In this document: piece by piece, positions 1-5,806 of the stretch
Layout of the letters: the number at the start of each line of letters is the position of its first letter
How positions within the stretch are numbered: the stretch's first letter is position 1
Assembly (NCBI GenBank): GCA_002505325.1
Contig: DAUV01000050.1
Coordinates: 1-6,159, forward strand
Length of the DNA stretch: 6,159 nucleotides
Direction: 5' to 3'
Source: Euryarchaeota archaeon UBA623
Lineage (GTDB): Archaea; Thermoplasmatota; Poseidoniia; Poseidoniales; Thalassarchaeaceae
Position numbers and translations under genes: made by a program
The notes under the pieces: generated by a model
Database searches by the model: none
Told to the model about the DNA's origin: nothing
The model's input: the letters and a program-made list of their open reading frames with translations, nothing else

Positions 1-1083
1 GACCCGGTAAACCTGCCCCGGCTGAAGGACACCAGTCGCCCAACCCCGATTCTGCTCGACCACATGGTGGTCTTCGACATCGACATGCGCCCGTTCTGCA
101 CAAGCAGACTCGAGAAGGCACGCAAAGCCGCGCTGAGCCTGAGGAATTGGTTGCTGGAAAACACTGATCTTGAGATTCAGCATGTTTCGTTCTCGGGGAG
201 CAAGGGATTCCACCTAGTGGCTCACGACCCAGATAGGAGTTTGTTCGCAGAACCTGACCCTGCCAAGCGCGAGGAGGCTGTACGCGAACAACGCAAGTCC
301 CTGCTCGATAGTGTGATTGAGGCTGGTCATCCTGTCGACCCGGTAGTCACCGCCGATACCCGCCGCATCATCAGGCTGCCCGGGACTGTGCACGGTTCAA
401 CGGGCTGGGAATGTACGATACTCGAGGAGGGCTGGCTTGAGTGCCCCGTAGCAGAGTGGGTCAATTCAATCCCCCGTCATCCGATGGCGGTCAGGCTGCC
501 CGCTCGACCACCAATCTCGCTGCCGAGACTCAGTCTGCCCGGAAGAAGGAAAAAACGACCCAGAAAACAAGCTGACCATGGCCCGGAATACGCGAGTTTG
601 GAGGTTAGCAGTCATGTGGCAGGTACCAAGGATCGTTCAGCAGTGGTGGTTTGGCTGCCCAGTAAGTGGGGAGACGTGGCGGAGTCCATCGAGAAAGCCC
701 AAGTGGCATTCGATGCGATGGACATCGGACCGGTGGCCTACCTGCACGACGGGGAAAGGGGGCTTGCCATCGTGCCGCGGGCAATCCCGCGAGATTTTCT
801 GATGGCCCGCCTGCCCCGCGCGGGACTGCACCAACTATCTCACGAGATTAGGCGGTTCGACCACTCATGGGTCAGAATCACTGGGAAGATGGATGATGAT
901 GGCTGGGAAGGTGAGCTTGAGCCCATCACCGTGCTCGGCTACGAGACCAGCGAGCGCTGCTCGCACCCGTGGTCGGCATCGCACCTCGAGCTGTGCAAGC
1001 GCCTCGGGCTGCCCATCAGACAGGGCGGAGGGGATGTTGCGGGCGGTTCCGAGCCATCAATCAGAGTCGCTGTCCGGCGCTGA
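1..1083 (+). CDS. priS: PriS-like DNA primase small (catalytic) subunit, 5' end cut off by the window
   Basis: Archaeo-eukaryotic primase (AEP) fold protein, expected to synthesise primers for replication together with a large subunit PriL. The frame is open from base 1. The ATG at 64 has no ribosome binding site and would leave only four residues before the catalytic strand, so the true start lies upstream. Numbering from the first visible codon: motif I FDID (metal ligands D26, D28); motif II SGSKGFH (65-71, H71 nucleotide binding); motif III, D113 to G135, with D119 as likely third metal ligand and the PriS signature RLPGTVHGSTG. A basic Pro/Arg/Lys stretch (about 165-190) leads to a 170-residue C-terminal region I do not recognise. 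Only about 48 residues separate motifs II and III, and no Cys-rich zinc knuckle follows motif I. From memory, canonical PriS has a longer helical insert there and a shorter tail. It may be the main primase or a divergent AEP paralogue. GC is about 60%. Confidence 0.8.
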   Translation, partial: DPVNLPRLKDTSRPTPILLDHMVVFDIDMRPFCTSRLEKARKAALSLRNWLLENTDLEIQHVSFSGSKGFHLVAHDPDRSLFAEPDPAKREEAVREQRKSLLDSVIEAGHPVDPVVTADTRRIIRLPGTVHGSTGWECTILEEGWLECPVAEWVNSIPRHPMAVRLPARPPISLPRLSLPGRRKKRPRKQADHGPEYASLEVSSHVAGTKDRSAVVVWLPSKWGDVAESIEKAQVAFDAMDIGPVAYLHDGERGLAIVPRAIPRDFLMARLPRAGLHQLSHEIRRFDHSWVRITGKMDDDGWEGELEPITVLGYETSERCSHPWSASHLELCKRLGLPIRQGGGDVAGGSEPSIRVAVRR

Positions 1084-1127
1084 GTTTATCGTCCGAGGCT
1101 CTAACCGCGTATTGTCCCGAAGAAGGA

Positions 1128-1175
1128 GCCCAATGGGCAATGACTGCAGGTGCGTGCCGCACCAATCGCTTTGGT
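1128..1175 (+). repeat. Cluster of short inverted repeats in the primase/zinc-finger spacer
   Basis: Three perfect short inverted repeats are packed here. GCCCA/TGGGC (1128-1132 with 1134-1138) has a single central base. GGTGCG/CGCACC (1149-1154 with 1158-1163) has a 3-base loop. ACCAA/TTGGT (1161-1165 with 1171-1175) has a 5-base loop. The last two share bases 1161-1163 and could not form together, so in RNA they would be alternatives. They lie in the 150-bp spacer after the primase stop codon. Function is unknown: part of a structured 5' leader, a 3' end signal for the primase transcript, or chance. Confidence 0.4.
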
Positions 1176-1184
1176 ACCTCACCC

Positions 1185-1213
1185 GACCCCGGCGCCGGGA
1201 CAGCGCCGGGGTC
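1185..1213 (+). repeat. Perfect 11-bp GC-rich inverted repeat (hairpin) upstream of the zinc-finger gene
   Basis: GACCCCGGCGC (1185-1195) is the exact reverse complement of GCGCCGGGGTC (1203-1213), with a 7-base loop CGGGACA. Ten of the eleven pairs are G-C, so the RNA hairpin would be very stable. It ends five bases before the ribosome binding site of the next gene and does not cover it. No T tract follows, so it does not look like a bacterial intrinsic terminator; archaeal terminators usually depend on U tracts instead. Possible roles are a 3' stabilising structure for the primase mRNA, a roadblock between the two genes, or a leader structure for the zinc-finger gene. Confidence 0.6.
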
Positions 1214-1218
1214 ATTCG

Positions 1219-1224
1219 AAGGAG
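1219..1224 (+). promoter_or_regulatory. Ribosome binding site fixing the TTG start at 1234
   Basis: AAGGAG is a strong Shine-Dalgarno match, nine bases before the TTG at 1234. An in-frame TAG lies directly before that TTG, and no in-frame ATG occurs until the acidic linker far downstream. This site therefore decides the start. Confidence 0.75.
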
Positions 1225-1233
1225 TTGTGCTAG

Positions 1234-1905
1234 TTGGCGAGTGACATCGAAGCCATATTCTACATCTGTGGGGCCATAATTTGGGGTTTGGCAAACTATC
1301 CGGCGCAGACAATAATCATCCTCGCCTTGTTCTGGTGGTTTTTCATCAAAAGCGAGTCGGACGAATACCAGACTGCCTTGGGAGGAGGGTATCAGCAGCC
1401 TGATTCTTCCAAGTACTCCAATTCTCGGAAGCCACTGGATCTCAACCGAACACTTGCACCCAGTTACATTCGAGCTTATGACAGATTGATTGGATATATC
1501 CAGGCTCGTGGAGGTGCAATAAAATCTCGAGAAGATGGAAGACAGAGGCTCTCAGAAATTTGGGGAGTCACGGATGTAGGGCGATTCTTCGACAGTCCCT
1601 ACGTAATCAATACACTTGGACTTGAGGAGCCCAGTAAAGAGAACAAGATTGTTGGAGATGATTGGTGGGAAGAGGGATATTCTGGCGATGAGGGAGTAGT
1701 AAGTGATGCTAGTCCCAAGACGACTGTTGAGATGGAGCCCTCACCCACTCCCTCGACGATAGAGGTGGGTTCTGAGGATGCGTGTGGAGAAGCGGGGTGC
1801 TCGACTGCTGTGTCTGCCTTCGACTTCAGGTGCTTCACCTGCAGAAAGAGGTTCTGCCAGAGCCATGCCGGCTCTTCGGTGCACTGTAGCAATTGCGAGT
1901 CTTGA
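1234..1905 (+). CDS. Membrane-anchored protein with C-terminal AN1-like zinc finger
   Basis: This 223-residue protein starts with TTG. Residues 5-38 are almost all hydrophobic, broken by N21-Y22-P23, and fit two short membrane segments (about 5-20 and 24-38) or a re-entrant hairpin, probably leaving the rest cytosolic. Residues about 70-125 form a compact, charged region I do not recognise. Residues 125-182 are an acidic, Ser/Pro/Thr-rich linker, probably disordered. The C-terminus has nine potential zinc ligands: C184-x4-C189-x10-C200-x2-C203-x4-C208-x2-H211-x5-H217-C218-x2-C221. This closely matches the AN1 pattern of two zinc sites; the last ligand differs slightly (H-C-x2-C rather than H-x-C). 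In eukaryotes AN1 fingers occur in stress and ubiquitin/p97-linked adaptors; archaeal roles are largely unknown, so no function is assigned. GC is about 50%, against about 60% in the primase gene. Its stop lies one base from the stop of the convergent helicase. Confidence 0.8.
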   Translation: MASDIEAIFYICGAIIWGLANYPAQTIIILALFWWFFIKSESDEYQTALGGGYQQPDSSKYSNSRKPLDLNRTLAPSYIRAYDRLIGYIQARGGAIKSREDGRQRLSEIWGVTDVGRFFDSPYVINTLGLEEPSKENKIVGDDWWEEGYSGDEGVVSDASPKTTVEMEPSPTPSTIEVGSEDACGEAGCSTAVSAFDFRCFTCRKRFCQSHAGSSVHCSNCES

Positions 1906-1906
1906 C

Positions 1907-4705
1907 TCACACGAAGACACTCTTACTATGGAAGTTCACCGATGGCGGAGAATACCCTGCTCTCTTAACGAGGTCAACCCGTTCCTTACCCGATTGGCTG
2001 TGCCCATAGACCACCTCTCCGGGACTGACCTTCAGATTCCAGTATCTCTGGAATACTGCGACCCTCTCCTTGTTCCTAGACATCAGCTTGGGTACAGCGT
2101 GAAACATGACTAACTCATTCTTCGTACCTCTGAAGTACTTGGCCAGTACTTCGGGAAGCAGGTTGCTCAGCCAGTTATCGGTGATGTACTTGACATCTCT
2201 AGATATGATGTAACGTGGGTTGTCGAGCGGCCCCAAAACCTCTTGCATCGCCTTGGCGAAGACCTCCGAGTCCTCCTCTGAGGAGCCTTCCAAATAGGTC
2301 CTGACCCATCCTCCCGAACGGCTCCCACCTGCTACTCTTGATGCAACAGGGCTAATCTCTTTGACCTCCATCAACGATGAGGCGACGGCGTCTGCAATCG
2401 CCATGATCAATGACTCATCAGTCCACTTGGCCGAACCTATGTTCCTCGCAGGAGGGAATCCTCCTCCGAGTCCCCCTCCCGTCTTCATCTCCAATGCTTC
2501 CTTCGGGACCGCATTGAAGGGCACCCCAACATTCCACAGATCTCTGGAACGAGGTCTGTTCCTCGCCCTCCTGATCATATCCTCGTTGAAGGCCGCTAGA
2601 TTCTCCGATATCCCCTCTGGGCGAACTTCGGTGAAGGCCGCGTGGACATGCCCCACTCCCTTCTCTATGGCCCCATCATCGCAGACGCCATACAACTGCC
2701 TGTGCTTCTGCTTGAATCGGTCATAGTCATCGAACCCCTTGCTGAATTCCTCTGCCAAACAGACGATGTCCCAGTTGTTTGCGACCTTCTCAGGCCATTC
2801 CTTATCCAACCTGAAGGATCGTCCCCTCAGTTGGTTGATACTCATGCTTGTTGTCACCGTAGTCAGGTCAATCAGGACGTTGATTCGACTGGCATCCCAA
2901 CCCTCGCCAAGCAGGCCCCTAGTCCCGACGATGCACTTGGTGACTCCTTCTTGGAAGAGTTCGGTAATCATCATCGTGTAATATCGCGGCTGCCAGTGCT
3001 CACCGCTCCCACGGATTTCCATGAAGCCATCACGTTCGATGTAATCGAATTTGATGTCAAGGTTGCGCTCCCCTACCCATTGCTCAAATCTGGGAAATAT
3101 CCTCTCCAAGAGGTCGTCATCCACAAGCACGGTGGAACCGGTCATCAGAACGGGATCTAGAATGTCGGTCGAATCGGATTCAAGAATGGCCCGATAGGCC
3201 GCTACGGCCCCTCCTGCTCCCTTGTCTAGTACGCCTTCGACGATGGCGGTTGCCGATGTCTTCTCGAAATCAGTCACTACAACTGCCCTGATGTCAGAAC
3301 CCAGTGCCTGCATCTCAGCAGTGAGGACGTCCCTGAGGGCATCGTACTTCGCATTGGCGTATGCCATCACTCTGCCAACTGGAGAGGCGCATGCTCTAGC
3401 CCCAGACTCGGTGATTTGGACCCCCAGCATCCTGAGTTTTTGCTTGGCGTCATCGGCGAGAGCGTGGTCCTTCTTGCTCTTCGAGCGCATCAAGCCGTTC
3501 CTGATATACCTGTCAAGCAGAGGGATTAGATCGTGCTGGTTCCACTGCTCAATACCTGACTCGATTGGGGCCGGGACCTCAGGAGGTAGACTGAGTCCCT
3601 TGTAAGATAGATAGAGCGGAGCCAGTCGAGATAGAGCAGGGTCCCTTCTGCTGAAGGAGCCCCAATCTTTCGCAGGTCCGCTTGGGAGGCGGAGTTCGTC
3701 CAAAGTCTGGGCCAGCCAGACTTCCAGAGGAGGGGTTCTTCCTTTCTTTTCTTCACCTGAGCCCAAACTAATCTGACTGACTAGTTCGTTGAATTCGTCA
3801 TCTACATTGGCGATGTATCTCAGTTCGTCCTGAGTCGGACGGACGAAGTAGGCGAGATCCTGATAGGGGGCCAGATTACCATCACGGACCAAAGCAGGAA
3901 CCGGTACCTCGTAGTCGACTTCGCCGAAGAACTCCGAGTACATGTCTGCAGACGATGTGCTGGCGGAATCCACATCCGGAGGGGTCGCTGTGAGGCCGAG
4001 TATCACAGGATTTCCGAATAACTCCCTCATCTCAACTAGGACCCTTCCCCAGTGCTCCATCAGATGATGGCATTCGTCTAGGATAATCAGACCGATGCCC
4101 ACCTCCGATAATCTCCTGAGGTTCTCCTTCGATGACTCATGGAGTATCCACAGTGCATTGCCGTGCTGGGCTAAATCATCTCGAACCTTCTTGCGGTAGA
4201 ATCCTAATCTCTCTGAGTAATACTCTGGGTTCTTGTCCCGGAGGTCATCAATCCAGGCTATTGCAGATTCCACGTCCTCGGCTTGGCTGATTCCGGATTT
4301 GTCCGGCTCCATTAGCTTGGCCTTCCAGATGTCGATTGCTGCCCCGTCCAAATTACCACCTCCTTTGGATGGCATTGTCACTGATTGATAGGTCAGTGAG
4401 GTCAGAATACCAGGATCCTTCGGATTGGTCCCAATTTCGGCTTGCCTGCCATCCAACTCAAAGAGTTCCTTCGCACGCGCTATCCATTGTGCTTGGATGG
4501 CGGAGTTTGGACTGAGGACCAGAGTGGGTTTCCTAATCAAGTCGGACCAGACATACAGGCCGAGGACGGTCTTGCCAGAGCCAGGCGGCGCCACAATCAG
4601 GAGTTTCTTCTCTCCGGTCGAGAGTTGGTTTTCGATTATCTGCGATGAGGCTACTTGCGAAGGACGCAATTTGCCCGAAAAACCGATGTTGCCAAAGCCG
4701 GGCAT
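1907..4705 (-). CDS. SF2 DEAD/DEAH-box (DECH) helicase with large insert and conserved C-terminal region of unknown function
   Basis: A 932-residue ATP-dependent nucleic-acid helicase or translocase, cytosolic. Numbering from the ATG at 4705: LRPSQ (13-17); Walker A APPGSGKT (39-46); motif II DECHH (210-214); motif III TAT (239-241); motif V GTRGLLGEGWDA (594-605); motif VI QLRGRSFRLD (625-634) with arginine fingers. All core residues are intact. About 200 residues between motif III and the second RecA domain form a helical, charged insert. A Gly-rich linker (about 741-750) precedes a C-terminal region containing VLGPLDNPRYIISR. From memory, the motif V-VI block and this region resemble a family of large actinobacterial 'DEAD/DEAH box helicase family' proteins of undefined role; XPB/SSL2 (COG1061) is the wider group. 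I see no nuclease motif. The ATG has GAGG eight bases upstream. A GTG at 4762 would add 19 residues and overlap the upstream gene by 14 bases, but its AGGT is only four bases away. GC is about 51%. Confidence 0.88.
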   Translation of the reverse strand: MPGFGNIGFSGKLRPSQVASSQIIENQLSTGEKKLLIVAPPGSGKTVLGLYVWSDLIRKPTLVLSPNSAIQAQWIARAKELFELDGRQAEIGTNPKDPGILTSLTYQSVTMPSKGGGNLDGAAIDIWKAKLMEPDKSGISQAEDVESAIAWIDDLRDKNPEYYSERLGFYRKKVRDDLAQHGNALWILHESSKENLRRLSEVGIGLIILDECHHLMEHWGRVLVEMRELFGNPVILGLTATPPDVDSASTSSADMYSEFFGEVDYEVPVPALVRDGNLAPYQDLAYFVRPTQDELRYIANVDDEFNELVSQISLGSGEEKKGRTPPLEVWLAQTLDELRLPSGPAKDWGSFSRRDPALSRLAPLYLSYKGLSLPPEVPAPIESGIEQWNQHDLIPLLDRYIRNGLMRSKSKKDHALADDAKQKLRMLGVQITESGARACASPVGRVMAYANAKYDALRDVLTAEMQALGSDIRAVVVTDFEKTSATAIVEGVLDKGAGGAVAAYRAILESDSTDILDPVLMTGSTVLVDDDLLERIFPRFEQWVGERNLDIKFDYIERDGFMEIRGSGEHWQPRYYTMMITELFQEGVTKCIVGTRGLLGEGWDASRINVLIDLTTVTTSMSINQLRGRSFRLDKEWPEKVANNWDIVCLAEEFSKGFDDYDRFKQKHRQLYGVCDDGAIEKGVGHVHAAFTEVRPEGISENLAAFNEDMIRRARNRPRSRDLWNVGVPFNAVPKEALEMKTGGGLGGGFPPARNIGSAKWTDESLIMAIADAVASSLMEVKEISPVASRVAGGSRSGGWVRTYLEGSSEEDSEVFAKAMQEVLGPLDNPRYIISRDVKYITDNWLSNLLPEVLAKYFRGTKNELVMFHAVPKLMSRNKERVAVFQRYWNLKVSPGEVVYGHSQSGKERVDLVKRAGYSPPSVNFHSKSVFV

Positions 4706-4712
4706 CTTAACG

Positions 4713-4717
4713 CCCTC
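4713..4717 (-). promoter_or_regulatory. Ribosome binding site supporting the helicase ATG at 4705
   Basis: On the minus strand GAGGG lies here, with the GAGG core eight bases before the ATG at 4705-4703. It favours this ATG over the in-frame GTG at 4762 as the helicase start. Confidence 0.5.
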
Positions 4718-4748
4718 AATCGGCCCGGTATTTGCGGTTTTTCCCGGT

Positions 4749-5708
4749 CTAAACAGACGCACCGTGACCTATCACAAGGCCAGAATAATTCGAGTCGGGG
4801 GCTACATTGGCACCCTGACCCACTAGGCAACCATCGAGTCGGGCCCCTGTCCCTATGTTCGCCTCCGACAAGATTACGCAATCGGACACCGAGGCCCCCT
4901 CCTCAATGTTGCATCCCTGGCCGATTGAGGATGAGTGAGCCGCGCCGATGCAGTTGGAGCCTTTGCCAAACCATGAATCGTCCTCAACATGACCGCTATC
5001 GTAGCGGCCGTTTGCTATGCATACTTGTGCAGCCTCGATGAATGATTCTGGGGTGCCAGCATCGACGAAATAACCGGTGAACGCGAGTCCTGCCATCCCT
5101 CCTGCCTCGGCGAGGCCTGGGAAGACCTCGCGCTCCATGCTGTGCTTGTCGCTGGAAAGACCATTCAACACGTCGCGCTCAATCAAGTAGCAGCCTGCGT
5201 TGATTAGATTGGAGAACTCTGTGCCCGGCTCTGGCTTCTCTTGGAATCTACCAATCATGCCTGATTCATCGAGATCGCAGACCCCGAAACGACTCGGGTC
5301 CTCGACCTCCCAGAGGGACAGCGTGGCCTTGGCGCCTGTTGCTGCGTGATGAACGACCAGAGCGGTCACATCGACGCTTGAGATTAGGTCTCCATTGAGC
5401 ACGAGAACTGGGCCCTGCCCGCTCAGGTGCTGCCGCGCCAACGCCACCGCACCGCCTGTCCCCATGGCCTCATTCTCGACAGACAGTACGATCTCGTAGG
5501 GTAGGTTCGCACCCGCGAGGAACGACTCCATCTCGTCGATCCCATAGCCTGCGGCAACGACCACCCGGTCGACCATCTCAAAGGGAACTGCCTCAACCAC
5601 TCTCTCCAGTAGAGTCTTGTCGAGAAGCGGTAGCAATGGCTTGGCTCGTCCCTCGGTCCACGGTCGCAACCTCGTGCCGAAGCCACCAGCCAGAACAATG
5701 ACGTCCAT
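4749..5708 (-). CDS. Sugar-phosphate nucleotidyltransferase with C-terminal left-handed beta-helix (mannose-1-phosphate guanylyltransferase-like)
   Basis: A 319-residue cytosolic enzyme that joins a sugar-1-phosphate to an NTP, giving an NDP-sugar and pyrophosphate, for glycan, lipid or protein glycosylation. Numbering from the ATG at 5708: signature GGFGTRLRP (8-16) and K23-P24, which bind the nucleotide phosphates; VLNGDL (103-108) with metal ligand D107; FQEKP (155-159); NAG (170-172); VDAGTP (215-220) with likely second metal ligand D216. From about 252 to the end, repeated I/V-G-x-G-type hexads indicate a left-handed beta-helix, as in GDP-mannose and glucose-1-phosphate transferases; nucleotide and sugar choice cannot be settled from motifs. 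The core strand MDVIVLAGG starts at this ATG. A GTG at 5756 would add 16 polar, basic residues and has no Shine-Dalgarno site, so it was not used. The ATG itself has only a weak AGG two bases away, so the mRNA may be leaderless. GC is about 65%. The helicase lies 43 bp downstream, possibly cotranscribed. Confidence 0.9.
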   Translation of the reverse strand: MDVIVLAGGFGTRLRPWTEGRAKPLLPLLDKTLLERVVEAVPFEMVDRVVVAAGYGIDEMESFLAGANLPYEIVLSVENEAMGTGGAVALARQHLSGQGPVLVLNGDLISSVDVTALVVHHAATGAKATLSLWEVEDPSRFGVCDLDESGMIGRFQEKPEPGTEFSNLINAGCYLIERDVLNGLSSDKHSMEREVFPGLAEAGGMAGLAFTGYFVDAGTPESFIEAAQVCIANGRYDSGHVEDDSWFGKGSNCIGAAHSSSIGQGCNIEEGASVSDCVILSEANIGTGARLDGCLVGQGANVAPDSNYSGLVIGHGASV

Positions 5709-5806
5709 GGCCTGTCGGGTGTGCGGCTGCGTTTGAGCACTTCGCGTTCGCGCCACGCACGACGCTCATGCGCATCGTTGAAAGACGGGGTTGAGGTGGC
5801 CGGGCC
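5709..5806. promoter_or_regulatory. Divergent intergenic region between nucleotidyltransferase and sucC
   Basis: These 98 bp separate two divergent start codons, so promoters for both genes should lie here or just inside the genes. The stretch is GC-rich and I see no convincing archaeal TATA box. The palindrome ATGCGCAT (5768-5775) is the only symmetric site that stands out, and it is weak as an operator candidate. Confidence 0.4.
5793..5798 (+). promoter_or_regulatory. Ribosome binding site of sucC
   Basis: GAGGTG lies eight bases before the GTG start at 5807. It fixes that start, which also matches where the family's conserved N-terminus begins. Confidence 0.7.

Noticed and set aside
64..1083. 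Primase starting at the ATG at 64
   Set aside because: The frame is open to base 1, there is no ribosome binding site before this ATG, and the catalytic FDID would sit at residues 4-7, leaving out the N-terminal part the family needs.
1085..1090. TTTATC as an archaeal TATA box for the zinc-finger gene
   Set aside because: It is a poor match, lacks a purine-rich BRE that I could recognise, and would give a leader of about 120 bases. It is too weak to list as a promoter.
1128..1220. tRNA gene in the spacer
   Set aside because: TTCGAA at 1215-1220 resembles a T-loop, but no matching T-stem, acceptor stem or anticodon arm can be drawn around it.
893..1279. Plus-strand frame overlapping the primase end
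   Set aside because: It overlaps conserved coding sequence in a different frame, has an Arg/Ser-rich low-complexity translation and shows no family motif. Only its last part, from 1133, deserves a note.
2132..2152. Perfect 8-bp inverted repeat GAAGTACT/AGTACTTC with a 5-base spacer
   Set aside because: It lies inside conserved helicase coding sequence and is explained by the codons there. It has no position that suggests a regulatory role.
2642..3160. Plus-strand 172-codon frame inside the helicase
   Set aside because: It is antisense to the helicase region around motifs V and VI, whose minus-strand protein is clearly conserved. The frame is a shadow.
1907..4705. Type I or III restriction enzyme subunit
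   Set aside because: The helicase core is ResIII-like, but I see no PD-(D/E)xK or other nuclease motif, and there is no methyltransferase or specificity gene in the window.
1084..4748. Direct repeats or insertion-sequence ends flanking the low-GC block
   Set aside because: I compared both edge spacers by eye and found no shared repeat longer than a few bases and no transposase or integrase remnant.
4425..4826. Plus-strand frames antisense to the helicase N-terminus
   Set aside because: They lie opposite the Walker A region of the helicase, have no ribosome binding site and no recognisable product.
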